In this document: piece by piece, positions 49,358-58,112 of the stretch
Numbering within the stretch: the stretch's first letter is position 1
How the letters are laid out: each line of letters starts with the position of its first letter
From: B30-G6 sp963701385
GTDB lineage: Bacteria; Desulfobacterota; Desulfobacteria; Desulfobacterales; B30-G6
NCBI GenBank assembly: GCA_963701385.1
Contig: CAVOZW010000001.1
Coordinates: 186,001 to 250,000 of the forward strand
DNA length: 64,000 bases
Direction of reading: 5' to 3'
Notes under the pieces: generated by a model
Told to the model about the DNA's origin: nothing
The model's database searches: none
Seen by the model: only the letters and a program-made list of their open reading frames with translations
Program-made: the position numbers and the translations under genes

Positions 49358-50320
49358 ATGAAATCGAAACTGTTAAAAAAACTCAAAGAAGCATGTGAGA
49401 TCGTCTCCGGTGAGACTCTAAGCAAGCATCTGGGTGTCTCGCGGGTGGCTATCTGGAAACACATCCAGAAACTTCAGGCCTGCGGATACGACATCCATGC
49501 GGGCCCCAAGGGGTATCGTCTCATCCGGTCTCCTGATACCCCCTTTCCCTGGGAGATTCCCGAAAGAGAATCCCGAATACATTTTTTCGATAGCGCGGGT
49601 TCGACCATGGACATCGCCAGGAATTTGGCCCGGAAGGGCTGTCCGGACTTTACCGTCGTTATTGCTGAAACCCAGACCAGCGGCCGTGGCAGGATGGACC
49701 GCAACTGGCGGTCGCCTGCGGGTGGGCTCTATTTTACGCTGGTGATAAGGCCTCACATACCACCGGTGATGAGCCCCCTGATCAATTTCGGAGCGGCCGT
49801 TGTTCTGGCCATGACATTCCAGGAAATCTGTGGCGTTGACGCCCGCGTGAAGTGGCCCAACGATATCCTGATACACGGCAAAAAAGTGGCCGGAATGCTG
49901 TCCGAAATGGAGGCTGCCGGCGACCAGGTCTCGTTTGTCAATATCGGTATCGGTATCAACATGAACAACGACCTACCGTCTGGCCTGCCAACCGCAACCT
50001 CTGTCAGGAAAATTTCCGGAAAAATCTGTTCCAGAAAAGCGTTTCTCACTGAATTCCTGAACCGCCTGGAAAAAAGGGTTCACCAGCCGGATCTGACCAG
50101 CGTCATTACAGAATGGAAAACCTGTTCCGCCACCCTGGGGAAACAGGTCAGGATCGTTTCGCGCCAGGGTGTTACAGAGGGAACGGCAATAGATGTGGAC
50201 CCCAACGGTGCCCTGCTTGTGCGCACGGCAGACGGTGTTGTAGAAAAGATTTATTATGGAGACTGCTTTCACGCATCGTCACAAGAATTACATACCCAGG
50301 CTGAAAAGCCTTGCCGGTAG
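49358..50320 (+). CDS. birA: Bifunctional biotin-protein ligase and biotin operon repressor BirA
   Basis: 320 residues. An N-terminal winged helix-turn-helix (about 1-60, GETLSKHLGVSRVAIWKHI) means it can bind DNA as well as act as an enzyme. The ligase domain has G109-R-G-R-M-D (biotinyl-AMP loop) and K165 in VKWPNDILIHGKKVAGML, then a C-terminal SH3-like domain. It biotinylates carboxyl carrier proteins and, when loaded with biotinyl-AMP, represses biotin genes. It heads an operon with bioYMN; the operator at 49197 suggests autoregulation together with the uptake genes. There is no usual ribosome site; a hairpin lies directly before the ATG. Confidence 0.94.
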   Translation: MKSKLLKKLKEACEIVSGETLSKHLGVSRVAIWKHIQKLQACGYDIHAGPKGYRLIRSPDTPFPWEIPERESRIHFFDSAGSTMDIARNLARKGCPDFTVVIAETQTSGRGRMDRNWRSPAGGLYFTLVIRPHIPPVMSPLINFGAAVVLAMTFQEICGVDARVKWPNDILIHGKKVAGMLSEMEAAGDQVSFVNIGIGINMNNDLPSGLPTATSVRKISGKICSRKAFLTEFLNRLEKRVHQPDLTSVITEWKTCSATLGKQVRIVSRQGVTEGTAIDVDPNGALLVRTADGVVEKIYYGDCFHASSQELHTQAEKPCR

Positions 50321-50378
50321 AGCCTTTGTCATCAAGGTAATGTTTAAGATTTCGATATTCGTGCTTTGGATGTAATTG

Positions 50379-50909
50379 ATGGATCAACTTCGAATGACCG
50401 CCTTTGCTTCACTTCTGGCCGCGTTGACAGCCGTGGGTGCCTATATCTCCATACCCATTGGACCGGTGCCCATAGTGCTCCAGAACCTGTTTGTTTACCT
50501 GACCGGTCTGCTCCTGGGCAGCCGATGGGGCATGATGGGGATCGCCGCATATCTGCTGGCCGGTGCCGTAGGTCTCCCGGTATTCGCCGGAGGCAAAGGG
50601 GGAATCGGTCATCTGATTGGACCGACCGGCGGTTATCTTCTGGGATACCTGCCTGCCGTTGCCATCATCGGCATCGTGACGGAAAAAACCGCAGGGAAAC
50701 TCCTTTTTGGTTTAGCGGCCCTGGTGGCGGCGACGGTTGCCATCTATACCTGCGGGGTTACCTGGTTAAGCATCGTTACCGGCATGACCCTCTTTCAGTC
50801 CTTGCTCGTAGGCATGCTTCCTTTTCTCATCGGTGATGCCGTTAAGATAGCGGCAGCCCTTTTTATCGCCAGGTCCCTGAGGCCCATAATCCAAAAACAA
50901 TATCGCTAA
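50379..50909 (+). CDS. bioY: Biotin transporter substrate-binding membrane subunit BioY
   Basis: 176 residues with six predicted membrane helices: the biotin-specific S component of an ECF transporter. The BioY signature GPVPIVLQNLFVYLTGLLLG near the start and GPTGGYLLGYLPA are present. The ATG at 50379 is preferred over a TTG three bases upstream; GGA lies about eight bases before it. birA precedes it and the ATPase and T components follow, so this is a complete BioMNY system. Confidence 0.95.
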   Translation: MDQLRMTAFASLLAALTAVGAYISIPIGPVPIVLQNLFVYLTGLLLGSRWGMMGIAAYLLAGAVGLPVFAGGKGGIGHLIGPTGGYLLGYLPAVAIIGIVTEKTAGKLLFGLAALVAATVAIYTCGVTWLSIVTGMTLFQSLLVGMLPFLIGDAVKIAAALFIARSLRPIIQKQYR

Positions 50910-50922
50910 CCGATTTTATAAG

Positions 50923-51723
50923 ATGCGAATGAATGAGATTCACTTGACATCAGAAAACACCGTATCCTCCCGGCAGGAGATAATTTCCATTCAACACCTG
51001 TCCCATCGGTTTTCGGATCAAGGGGTCGGTCTCGATGATATCACCCTCAGCATCTCTTCGGGGGAGTTCGTCATACTTGCAGGGCCAAACGGATCCGGCA
51101 AGTCGACACTCCTGAAACACCTGAACGGCATTCTCTCTCCCTCGAAGGGGACCATCCTTTTGAAGGGACGACCCGTATCGGAGGACCTTAAGCGTGCACG
51201 CCAATTGATTGGTATGGTCTTTCAGGATGCCGACAGCCAGATCGTAGGAGAAACGGTCTGGGAGGACACGGCTTTCGGCCCTCAAAATCTTTCCTTAAAA
51301 AAATCCATCATTCAAGAAAAAGTACATACCGCTCTGGAAACCGTAGGCCTGTCACACCTGGCGGAAAAACCACCCTATCTCCTTTCCGGAGGCGAAAAAC
51401 GACGTCTTGCCATCGCAGGTGTACTGGCCATGGACCCCCAGATAATTGCATTTGACGAACCTTTTTCAAATCTGGATTATCCGGGCACCTGTCAGGTATT
51501 GAGACAGATGGTCCGCCTGCAGCAAAACGGGCATACAATTATCGTGGCCACCCATGAACTCGACAGGGTGTATCGCCTGGCCGACAGGCTGATCATCATG
51601 CAACAGGGCAAACTCATCCGAGATGGGGCACCCAAAACCGTCCTGTCCGATGCCGTCGGTTTCGGTCTCAAACTACCTGTCATGGATGGGTCTACTCCGG
51701 AAAGATGCCCATGGCAGCCCTGA
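50923..51723 (+). CDS. bioM: Biotin ECF transporter ATPase BioM
   Basis: 266 residues of the CbiO/EcfA type. Walker A GPNGSGKST, signature LLSGGEKRRLAIAGVL, Walker B IIAFDEPFSNLD and the switch His in IIVATHELDRV are all present. A single ATPase gene suggests a homodimer. It starts 13 bases after bioY and overlaps bioN by 19 bases. The N-terminus is 20-odd residues longer than usual (MRMNEIHLTSENTVSSRQEI), so an internal start is possible, but no better ribosome site is seen. Confidence 0.92.
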   Translation: MRMNEIHLTSENTVSSRQEIISIQHLSHRFSDQGVGLDDITLSISSGEFVILAGPNGSGKSTLLKHLNGILSPSKGTILLKGRPVSEDLKRARQLIGMVFQDADSQIVGETVWEDTAFGPQNLSLKKSIIQEKVHTALETVGLSHLAEKPPYLLSGGEKRRLAIAGVLAMDPQIIAFDEPFSNLDYPGTCQVLRQMVRLQQNGHTIIVATHELDRVYRLADRLIIMQQGKLIRDGAPKTVLSDAVGFGLKLPVMDGSTPERCPWQP

Positions 51724-52466
51724 CCCCCTTTTATTACCGCCACGGGAATTCCATTCTGCATGTCCTCGATACGCGGTTCAAAATTGTGCTGATGGTGATG
51801 TTAAGCCTTTCCATCCTGGATGCGTCACCTTTTGGGCTTTTGGGCATAACGCTGCTGCTGGCATGCCTATTTCTGCTTGTCCGGATACCCATCACTTTCG
51901 TGCTCGCAGAACTGCGTTATTTTTTTCTTCTGCTGCTAATTGTGTTTATTCTCAGACTCATTTCAACCCCAGGCAGCCCCCTTGTCAAGATGCCATGGAT
52001 CACCCTAACCAAACAGGGCCTGACGGAAGGCGCCATGGTGTGCTGGCGCCTACTGACAGTGGTTTTGCTGGGCTTTCTCTTTGTTGCATCCACACGTATT
52101 TCATCCATAAAAACCGCTGTGCAGCGGCTTCTGGCCCCTGTTCCCTTGATACCCGAAAAACGTATGGCAACCATGATGGGACTGATTGTACGTTTTATAC
52201 CGGTCATCTTTCAAAAAACACGCGCTGTCTCCGAAGCCCAGAAAGCCCGCTGTGTGGAACTCCGAAAAAACCCCCTCTATCGTCTGCACGCTTTTGCCAT
52301 GCCGCTGATGCGCGGCGTATTTCAGGACGCGGACAAACTTGCCATGGCCATGGTGGCCAGATGTTACGATGAGAGCCAGCCTGTCGAAGCTGAGGCAGCC
52401 CGAAAAAGCGACTGGCTGGTATTGGCAGCCGGCGGGCTGTTCTGTGTGTGCACAAGATTCATTTAA
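51705..52466 (+). CDS. bioN: Biotin ECF transporter T component BioN
   Basis: 253 residues, about five membrane helices, EcfT/CbiQ family. The coupling helix with the Ala-Arg-Gly/Cys signature is seen in SEAQKARCVELRKNP (the second such box may be AMAMVARCYDES). It transmits ATPase motion from BioM to BioY. The start lies inside the end of bioM (19-base overlap), showing translational coupling. The operon probably ends here; 171 bases follow before trkA, with only an imperfect GC hairpin near 52486-52530. Confidence 0.9.
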   Translation: MPMAALTPFYYRHGNSILHVLDTRFKIVLMVMLSLSILDASPFGLLGITLLLACLFLLVRIPITFVLAELRYFFLLLLIVFILRLISTPGSPLVKMPWITLTKQGLTEGAMVCWRLLTVVLLGFLFVASTRISSIKTAVQRLLAPVPLIPEKRMATMMGLIVRFIPVIFQKTRAVSEAQKARCVELRKNPLYRLHAFAMPLMRGVFQDADKLAMAMVARCYDESQPVEAEAARKSDWLVLAAGGLFCVCTRFI

Positions 52467-52637
52467 CATGCATTCCCCGGACCGAAAGACCGGCAGGCCT
52501 TGGAAAAAGAAAGCCTCTGTCGGTGACAGGTCGATAGTTGACACGGATTTGATCCTATTATAAAGTCTTCACCCACGTAATACGCCCTGATCCAAAGGAC
52601 CAACTTTACAAATGCGGAAAATAGGGAGCAGAACGCT

Positions 52638-54002
52638 TTGAAGATCATTATCATCGGGGCGGGTGAGGTGGGCTTTCACATTGCCGACCGTTTAGCCCTG
52701 GAAAATAAGGATGTGGTGCTTATCGACAAGGATATCGATTCGATTCGCCGCGTCACCGATCACATCGATGTCCAGACCGTCCACGGCTCCGGAAGCAGCC
52801 CCGCTGTTCTGGATGAGGCGGGTATTCGAGAAGCAGAAATATTGCTGGCCGTCACGGACAGTGATGAAACAAACCTCGTGGCCTGTCTCGCCGCTCATAT
52901 CATTTCCCCCAACACCAAGAAACTGGCACGCCTTCGCAGTGCTGCTTATGATCCTTATCATCGGATATTCCGGGATAATCCGCCCTACATCGACACTATC
53001 ATCAACCCGGAGATCGAGGTCGTCAATACCATCGACAGGCTCCTCAGTGTGCCGGGTGCCGTCGATGTCAGTGACTTTGAAAACGGCCGAATCAAATTTG
53101 TCGGGGTTACCCTTGAAACAAAGACCCGTATGGCCGGGGCGGCACTTTCTGAACTTCCCGACCTCTTTGGAGATGCCCGTCCCCTGATTGCCGCCATCCT
53201 TCGCAACGAGGAACTCATCGTCCCCAGCGGCAAGGATCGGTTGATGCCCGGCGATCTGGTCTATTTTATCTGCACCAAGGACATTCTCTCAGAAACACTC
53301 GAGATGTTCAACAAACACGAGGAACCCCTCAATCGGGTTCTCATTGTCGGCGGTGGCAGAATCGGATACCGGCTGGCATGCCTGCTCGAGGAAAAGTCGA
53401 TCCACGTCAAAATAATCGAGCGAAACAATGATCGCTGCGACGCACTTGCCAAGACCCTGAACAAAACGGTGGTTCTGTGCGGGGATGGATCGGATCAGGA
53501 CCTTCTCAAAGAAGAAAACATCCAGGAAATGGATGCCTTGGTGGCCGTGACAGATAATGAAGAAACCAACATTCTCGTTTCCCTTCTAGGCAAAGGAATG
53601 GGCGTGCGAAACGCCATCACCAAGATCAGCCGCTTCAGTTATTTTCCCCTGCTGTCCACCATCGGTTTGACTCAGGTGGTCAGTCCACGACGTTCGGCCA
53701 TCAACAGCATTCTGCAGCATATTCGAAGAGGAAAAATCCTGTCAGCAACAACGCTCAAGGGTGAGCAGGCGGAAGTGCTGGAAGCCGTGGCCCTGGAAAC
53801 GTCCGATATTGTCGGGAAACCGATCAAGAAGGTTGCATTCCCTGATGGGGCCCTACTCGTCAGCGTTGTCCGCAAGGAAGACATCATCATACCTACCGGG
53901 AACACGGTGGTGGAACCGGGGGACAAGGTCATTATCTTCGCCAAGCGACAGGCGGTACCCAAAATCGAAAAACTTCTCACCGTCAAACTGGAATTCTTCT
54001 AA
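52638..54002 (+). CDS. trkA: Potassium uptake regulator TrkA
   Basis: 454 residues: two TrkA_N Rossmann domains and two TrkA_C domains. The NAD-binding loops are IIIIGAGEVGFHIADRL (start) and VLIVGGGRIGYRLACLLEE (about 233-251). It forms the cytoplasmic gating ring of the K+ channel TrkH next door. The start is TTG at 52638, with GGGAGC upstream; no ATG is near. The stop TAA overlaps the ATG of trkH by one base. Confidence 0.95.
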   Translation: MKIIIIGAGEVGFHIADRLALENKDVVLIDKDIDSIRRVTDHIDVQTVHGSGSSPAVLDEAGIREAEILLAVTDSDETNLVACLAAHIISPNTKKLARLRSAAYDPYHRIFRDNPPYIDTIINPEIEVVNTIDRLLSVPGAVDVSDFENGRIKFVGVTLETKTRMAGAALSELPDLFGDARPLIAAILRNEELIVPSGKDRLMPGDLVYFICTKDILSETLEMFNKHEEPLNRVLIVGGGRIGYRLACLLEEKSIHVKIIERNNDRCDALAKTLNKTVVLCGDGSDQDLLKEENIQEMDALVAVTDNEETNILVSLLGKGMGVRNAITKISRFSYFPLLSTIGLTQVVSPRRSAINSILQHIRRGKILSATTLKGEQAEVLEAVALETSDIVGKPIKKVAFPDGALLVSVVRKEDIIIPTGNTVVEPGDKVIIFAKRQAVPKIEKLLTVKLEFF

Positions 54003-55450
54003 TGCGCTGGCGTCTCATACTCTATGTGGTGGGATTGCTGACTCTTTTTTTCGGCCTGACCATGGCGGCTCCCTTGGCGGTAAGCCTCTTTTTCAGGGAT
54101 GGCAGCGGAATGCCCATGCTGTATTCACTGGTGGTCACGATCCTGTTGGGCGCTACCATGACCATCGGGTTCCGGGGCGTCGAAATCGCCGACATCCGCC
54201 AGCGGGAAGGTATGGCCATCGTCTTTTTCGGCTGGACGGCCATGGGTCTCTTCGGCGCCCTGCCATTTTACTTCATCGGTGAAGGGGTGTCTTTTACAGA
54301 AGCATTCTTCGAGTCCGTCTCCGGGTTTACAACCACCGGGGCGTCCATATTCACCAACATCGAACGGCACGCCGAGGGCATTCTTTTCTGGCGAAGCTTT
54401 ATCCAGTGGCTAGGCGGAATGGGGATCATCGTGTTGTCACTGGCTGTGCTTCCCCTGCTGAAAGTCGGCGGCATGCAGCTTTACAAGGCAGAAGTCCCTA
54501 CCCCGGTTCCGGACAAACTCAAGCCCCGCATCCAGGAGACCGCCGTTACCCTGTGGAAGGTGTACATCCTGTTCACGCTTCTCCAAATTTTGCTGCTGAT
54601 GGCCGGCGGCATGAATCTCTATGAAGCCGTATGCCACACATTTACCACCATGCCCACTGGCGGGTTCTCCACCAAAAACGCTTCGATCGCCCATTACAAC
54701 AATGCCTATTTCGACACTGTTTTTATACTTTTCATGCTGATGGCCGGAATCAATTTTTCTTTGCATTATCAGATGCTGATGGGAAAACCGTTGGCAATCT
54801 GGCGCGATGCCGAAGCACGGTTTTTCCTTTTCCTTGCACTGCTGCTGGTGCTGCTGGTAAGCTGGAATATCTATGGGGAGATTTATCACACCATCGGTGC
54901 AGCCATTCGATATGGGACGTTTCAGGTGGTGTCGATTCTCACGACTACGGGATTTGCCACCGCCGATTACGAGACATGGCCGGCCATGTCTCAGGTGATC
55001 CTGTTTCTGTGCATGTTCATCGGGGCCTCGGCCGGTTCCACCGGCGGAGGGATCAAATGCCTTAGGATCATGATCATGTTCAAATATTGCACCAGAGAGC
55101 TCTTCTTGCTCGTACACCCCAGATCCATAACGCACATCAAAATCAGCGGCAAACCCGTTCCGGAAGAGATTATTCGCAGTGTGATCGGGTTCCTGGCTCT
55201 CTACATCGGCCTCTTTGCCGTATGCACCGTGATCTTATCAGGTCTCGGCGTCGATTTCATGACATCCCTGACAGCGGTCGCCTCCTGTATCGGCAATATC
55301 GGGCCGGGATTCGGCATGGTCGGTCCCGCAGAAAATTATGCCGCCATTCCAGTCCTGGGCAAGTGGCTCCTCATCTGGTGCATGCTCCTGGGGCGACTCG
55401 AAATATATACCGTCATCATCCTTCTGGCACCGGAGTTCTGGCGAAAATAA
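54002..55450 (+). CDS. trkH: Potassium transporter TrkH
   Basis: 482 residues, four repeated M1-P-M2 units. The four selectivity loops are visible: SGFTTTGASIFTN, MPTGGFSTKNAS, STTTTGFATADYE-like (ILTTTGFATADY) and CIGNIGPGFGMVG. It lets K+ in through the inner membrane with TrkA as regulator. It begins at the last base of trkA (TAATG), so translation is coupled. No other K+ genes are near. Confidence 0.95.
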   Translation: MRWRLILYVVGLLTLFFGLTMAAPLAVSLFFRDGSGMPMLYSLVVTILLGATMTIGFRGVEIADIRQREGMAIVFFGWTAMGLFGALPFYFIGEGVSFTEAFFESVSGFTTTGASIFTNIERHAEGILFWRSFIQWLGGMGIIVLSLAVLPLLKVGGMQLYKAEVPTPVPDKLKPRIQETAVTLWKVYILFTLLQILLLMAGGMNLYEAVCHTFTTMPTGGFSTKNASIAHYNNAYFDTVFILFMLMAGINFSLHYQMLMGKPLAIWRDAEARFFLFLALLLVLLVSWNIYGEIYHTIGAAIRYGTFQVVSILTTTGFATADYETWPAMSQVILFLCMFIGASAGSTGGGIKCLRIMIMFKYCTRELFLLVHPRSITHIKISGKPVPEEIIRSVIGFLALYIGLFAVCTVILSGLGVDFMTSLTAVASCIGNIGPGFGMVGPAENYAAIPVLGKWLLIWCMLLGRLEIYTVIILLAPEFWRK

Positions 55451-55516
55451 TCGAAAACGCGGACAATTTATTATTGACACCCATACAATTTACCGTTAAA
55501 TGATATTGTTTTACAC

Positions 55517-55592
55517 GGGCCGTTAACTCAGTCGGTAGAGTATCTGCCTTTTAAGCAGAGAGTCGCGCGTTCGAGCCGCGCACGGCCCACCA
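55517..55592 (+). tRNA. tRNA-Lys (TTT anticodon)
   Basis: 76 bases with encoded CCA. Acceptor GGGCCGT/ACGGCCC; anticodon stem TCTGC/GCAGA with loop CTTTTAA, anticodon TTT. Lies 66 bases after trkH. Confidence 0.96.
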
Positions 55593-55613
55593 AATATAAA
55601 TGTTAATCACCAC

Positions 55614-55691
55614 GACCCCATCGTCTAGCCTGGTCCAGGACACCGGCCTTTCACGCCGGCAACGCGGGTTCAAATCCCGCTGGGGTCGCCA
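55614..55691 (+). tRNA. tRNA-Glu (TTC anticodon)
   Basis: 78 bases with encoded CCA. Acceptor GACCCCA/TGGGGTC; anticodon stem CCGGC/GCCGG with loop CTTTCAC, anticodon TTC. It is 21 bases from tRNA-Lys and probably in the same transcript. The accessory-like region starts just after it. Confidence 0.96.
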
Positions 55692-55699
55692 ATGAAACC

Positions 55700-55727
55700 A
55701 AGGGGTTACGAAAGTGACCCCTTTTTT
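55700..55727 (+). terminator. Terminator of the tRNA-Lys/Glu transcript
   Basis: AAGGGGTTAC-GAAA-GTGACCCCTT, a 10-bp stem with one G-U pair, a GNRA tetraloop and a following T run (TTTTTT). Confidence 0.9.
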
Positions 55728-55839
55728 ATACCCTCCGGACACCAGTGTGGACACTTCCCGGACACAAAAAATATTTTATGCCGGAAACAGTGTCCTGCGG
55801 TTTCGGTTCAGCGTCTCTGTGAATGCATGTGTGGGCATG

Positions 55840-56028
55840 TTAGGTTTCCTTTGCTTTATTCTGGAACTCTTCACAGCTTTCACATAGCCGATTCAGATTT
55901 TTCATTGTCCGATCATCAAACTGGAACCAATGCTCCATTTTCAAGTTTCTTAAATTCGGACATGATTTGGTGCTCCAGTTAGAACATCGGGTAAACGTCA
56001 GTTTTGAGTTAGGTGCTTGCTTGGGCAT
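55840..56028 (-). CDS. Small cysteine-containing protein, unknown
   Basis: 62 residues with Cys at about 15, 23, 49 and 52 (RCSNW, SCPNL, LCESCEEF), which might bind zinc or a cluster. AAGG lies seven bases before the ATG. The aromatic and charged composition (KMEHWFQFDDRTMKNL) looks like real protein rather than chance. It lies in the AT-richer region after tRNA-Glu. I do not recognise the family; a chance frame remains possible. Confidence 0.4.
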   Translation of the reverse strand: MPKQAPNSKLTFTRCSNWSTKSCPNLRNLKMEHWFQFDDRTMKNLNRLCESCEEFQNKAKET

Positions 56029-56376
56029 GGTAGAACCTTTTTATGAGGTTGGGGGATGTTGAGATAGTGCCATGATTAGGTGGAGATGATCAAGACTGAA
56101 AAAGTTGGAATGGAATGCGGATGGGGAATGGGTGGCATTGGAGTTTAAAAGACGGATATGGTATAGTCCGAATGTTGATATCTTAAGTAGGGTTAACTTG
56201 GGAATGTTCCATCTATCACCGGCTGACCCAAAAGTGGGATACTGTCAAGGTATATGGTGGTTTTCAAGGCGTGTTTTTCGTGCTTATGTTCTCAATAGTT
56301 TGGGCTGTATAAGAATATAAATGTGATGATATGCAGACCTTGATAATAACTTGTTATGTGGATTGAATCCCTCTAA
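56029..56376. other. Gene-free, AT-rich spacer
   Basis: 348 bases. One frame (56105-56320) is open but starts without a ribosome site and has no recognisable content. No hairpin or promoter can be defended. Confidence 0.35.
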
Positions 56377-56832
56377 ATGAATATTTTTGTTCTGGATGAA
56401 AATATCGAAAAATGCGCAGAGTATCATTGTGACCAACACGTTGTAAAAATGATACTTGAGAGCGTACAGATGCTTTGCACTGTATTAAATAAAAAAGGGA
56501 TTTCTACTCCTTACAAGCCGACCCACATAAATCACCCTTGTGTGCTTTGGGTCGAACAATCATTCGATAATTTTTCTTGGCTTCAAAATCTTACCTTTGC
56601 TCTGAACAACGAATTTCGTTTCAGATTTGAAAAGAAGTCAGATCACAAGTCAATATCTGTTCTCAATGAAATTTCAACTTATAATTATAAAAATCGCGGC
56701 TTAACGGAATTCGCCCAGGCAATGCCGGAAAAATATAAAGTCCCTGGAGATCCAGTCAAAGCATACAGACAATTTTACTTAGGGGAAAAGATGGACTATA
56801 CGGAAAGTAAAATTTTTTATGCAGAAGCCTAA
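56377..56832 (+). CDS. Phage-type conserved protein (HCDxHVVKM family)
   Basis: 151 residues. The opening MNIFVLDENIEKCAEYHCDQ then HVVKMILES and, later, HINHPCVLWV, SWLQNLTFAL and VPGDPVKAYRQFY match a family I recall from tailed-phage and environmental genomes, whose function is not established to my knowledge. The conserved His/Cys/Asp suggest an enzyme or a metal site (inference). Base composition is AT-rich compared with the rest of the window, consistent with transfer. A family-3 hairpin follows its stop. Confidence 0.65.
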   Translation: MNIFVLDENIEKCAEYHCDQHVVKMILESVQMLCTVLNKKGISTPYKPTHINHPCVLWVEQSFDNFSWLQNLTFALNNEFRFRFEKKSDHKSISVLNEISTYNYKNRGLTEFAQAMPEKYKVPGDPVKAYRQFYLGEKMDYTESKIFYAEA

Positions 56833-56834
56833 CA

Positions 56835-56873
56835 GTGAGCGCATTCCTCGCAGCTTGCTGCGAGGTTCTTCAA
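56835..56873. repeat. REP-like hairpin, family 3 copy 2
   Basis: GTGAGCGCATTCCTCGCAGC then TTGCTGCGAGGTTCTTCAA. The core CCTCGCAGC...GCTGCGAGG is identical to that at 36634-36686, in the opposite orientation. It lies between the phage-type gene and tspO. Confidence 0.7.
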
Positions 56874-56903
56874 TTTACACAAGCGATAGGAATAATAAAA
56901 AAC

Positions 56904-57377
56904 ATGATTTATAGACTTATCATATTCCTGGCACTCAATTTTGCGGCACTTGCAATAGGAGGATTATTTACAAGCAAAGGCGTGCCGTCTGATTGGTATG
57001 TTAGCATTGCTAAAGCCCCTTGGACCCCTCCTGGTTGGGTCTTTGGAACCGCATGGACTACAATCATGATTTGCTTTGGTGTTTACATGGCGTATTTATG
57101 GCCAGTTATTAAGAACAAGAATATCCTCATTGGTTTATATGCCGTTCAATGGATATTAAATGTAGGATGGAATCCAACTTTCTTCTATTACCACAATGTT
57201 TTAGCAGGACTACTTCTAATAAGTGGGCTTACTGCACTTATTGGATTCTTCCTATTCTTTTATTGGCCTGAATTGAAACTCATATCCGCTCTAATACTTC
57301 CATATTTCATTTGGTTATTAATTGCCACATCATTGAACGGGTACGTTTTTCTTAATAATGGCTCTTCTCCCAATTAG
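56904..57377 (+). CDS. tspO: TspO/MBR-family membrane protein
   Basis: 157 residues, five membrane helices. The family marks are clear: WYVSIAKAPWTPPGWVFGTAW and WILNVGWNPTFFYYHN. TspO proteins bind porphyrins and related ligands and affect stress responses; a direct link with the haem genes 50 kb away is only a thought. The ATG at 56904 is preferred; the open frame extends 23 codons upstream through a hairpin repeat. The last codons are encoded within a short hairpin (CTTCTCCCA...TGGGAGAAAG, 57364-57387). Confidence 0.9.
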   Translation: MIYRLIIFLALNFAALAIGGLFTSKGVPSDWYVSIAKAPWTPPGWVFGTAWTTIMICFGVYMAYLWPVIKNKNILIGLYAVQWILNVGWNPTFFYYHNVLAGLLLISGLTALIGFFLFFYWPELKLISALILPYFIWLLIATSLNGYVFLNNGSSPN

Positions 57378-57603
57378 ATGGGAGAAAGGGCTCCAGGATT
57401 AAATCATACTCGACTGGCTCCGGACGGATCTGCCCTGATATGCTGACATAACATTTTTTGATGAACCGAAACGGTATTCGGTAAAGATATGATGCCAGCA
57501 TTTGAATACAAACAATTGGAGGGTTAATATGCCAGGCTCATCTCCCATTTAGTTGCAGTCAAATCTGAGGGCTGAGTGAAATTCCTTCATTTGGTCTGAA
57601 TAA

Positions 57604-57972
57604 TCTCAAAGGGTTCAAGGGGTCCAGGGGCCAAGGATTCAAGTGATATAAGCAATACACAACTTTCGGGACTAAACGAACGCGAAATGAATCATCCCCT
57701 GGCGCTTTGCGAACTCGCCCTAAGGCCTTCTAACATCAGCGCTGGCAATATAGTTAAACAAGCATGGCTGCTAAATGGCCGCATATTGACCTTAATTGGC
57801 TCAAACAGCGCAAATAACCATTGGATCACCCATTTCGCTCTAGTTAGGTTGAAACCCGAAAGTTGCGTTAAAAAGGCCACAGTTTAAATCGCAAATCTGC
57901 AAAGGCACTTTTAAATAATCATAAATAACGATCACTTGAATCCTTGAACCCTTGAATCCTTGGACCCTCTTC
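57604..57972. repeat. Segment bounded by inverted TTGAATCC-type repeats, copy 1
   Basis: The left end reads GGTTCAAGGGGTCC, then AAGGATTCAAGTGAT; the right end is ATCACTTGAATCCTTGAACC and then CTTGAATCCTTGGACCC. The arms are inverted copies of each other over about 36 bases with some mismatches. The same kind of ends bound 60248-60501. A miniature inverted-repeat element is one explanation. Confidence 0.55.
57684..57745. repeat. Dispersed repeat, family 4 copy 2
   Basis: AATCATCCCCTGGCGCTTTG, then CGAACTCGCC, TAAGG and CATCAGCGC. About 60 bases similar to 36756-36815. Confidence 0.65.
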
Positions 57973-58112
57973 TCCAATCAATTTGGAGAAGATCCATATG
58001 CCACATGTAATAGTAAAGCTGGATATACCGCTTGAGATGGCAAGCCCGGACAAGATAGACATACATTACATGCCAATGTATCAAATTTTATTATTTTTAG
58101 GGGAGATATAAA

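Larger units (their letters stand above)
57378..58112. other. 735-base spacer rich in repeats
   Basis: Between tspO and the DUF3795 gene. It contains a 369-base segment bounded by inverted TTGAATCCTTGAACCC-type repeats (57604-57647 and 57930-57972), which itself includes a copy of the AATCCCCTGGCGCTTTGCGA-type repeat (57684-57745). A CTTCTCCAA...TTTGGAGAAG hairpin lies at about 57968-57993. No gene with a ribosome site and coding features was found. Confidence 0.5.

Noticed and set aside
52467..52637. Riboswitch or terminator before trkA
   Set aside because: Only an imperfect GC-rich hairpin without a U-run is seen, and no known riboswitch core could be matched.
55614..55691. tRNA-Glu as a phage or island attachment site
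   Set aside because: No copy of the tRNA 3' end was found downstream in the window and no integrase is present; kept only as a possibility in the accessory-region finding.
56105..56320. 71-codon open frame in the AT-rich spacer
   Set aside because: No ribosome site, no domain, and aromatic-rich composition expected by chance in this sequence.
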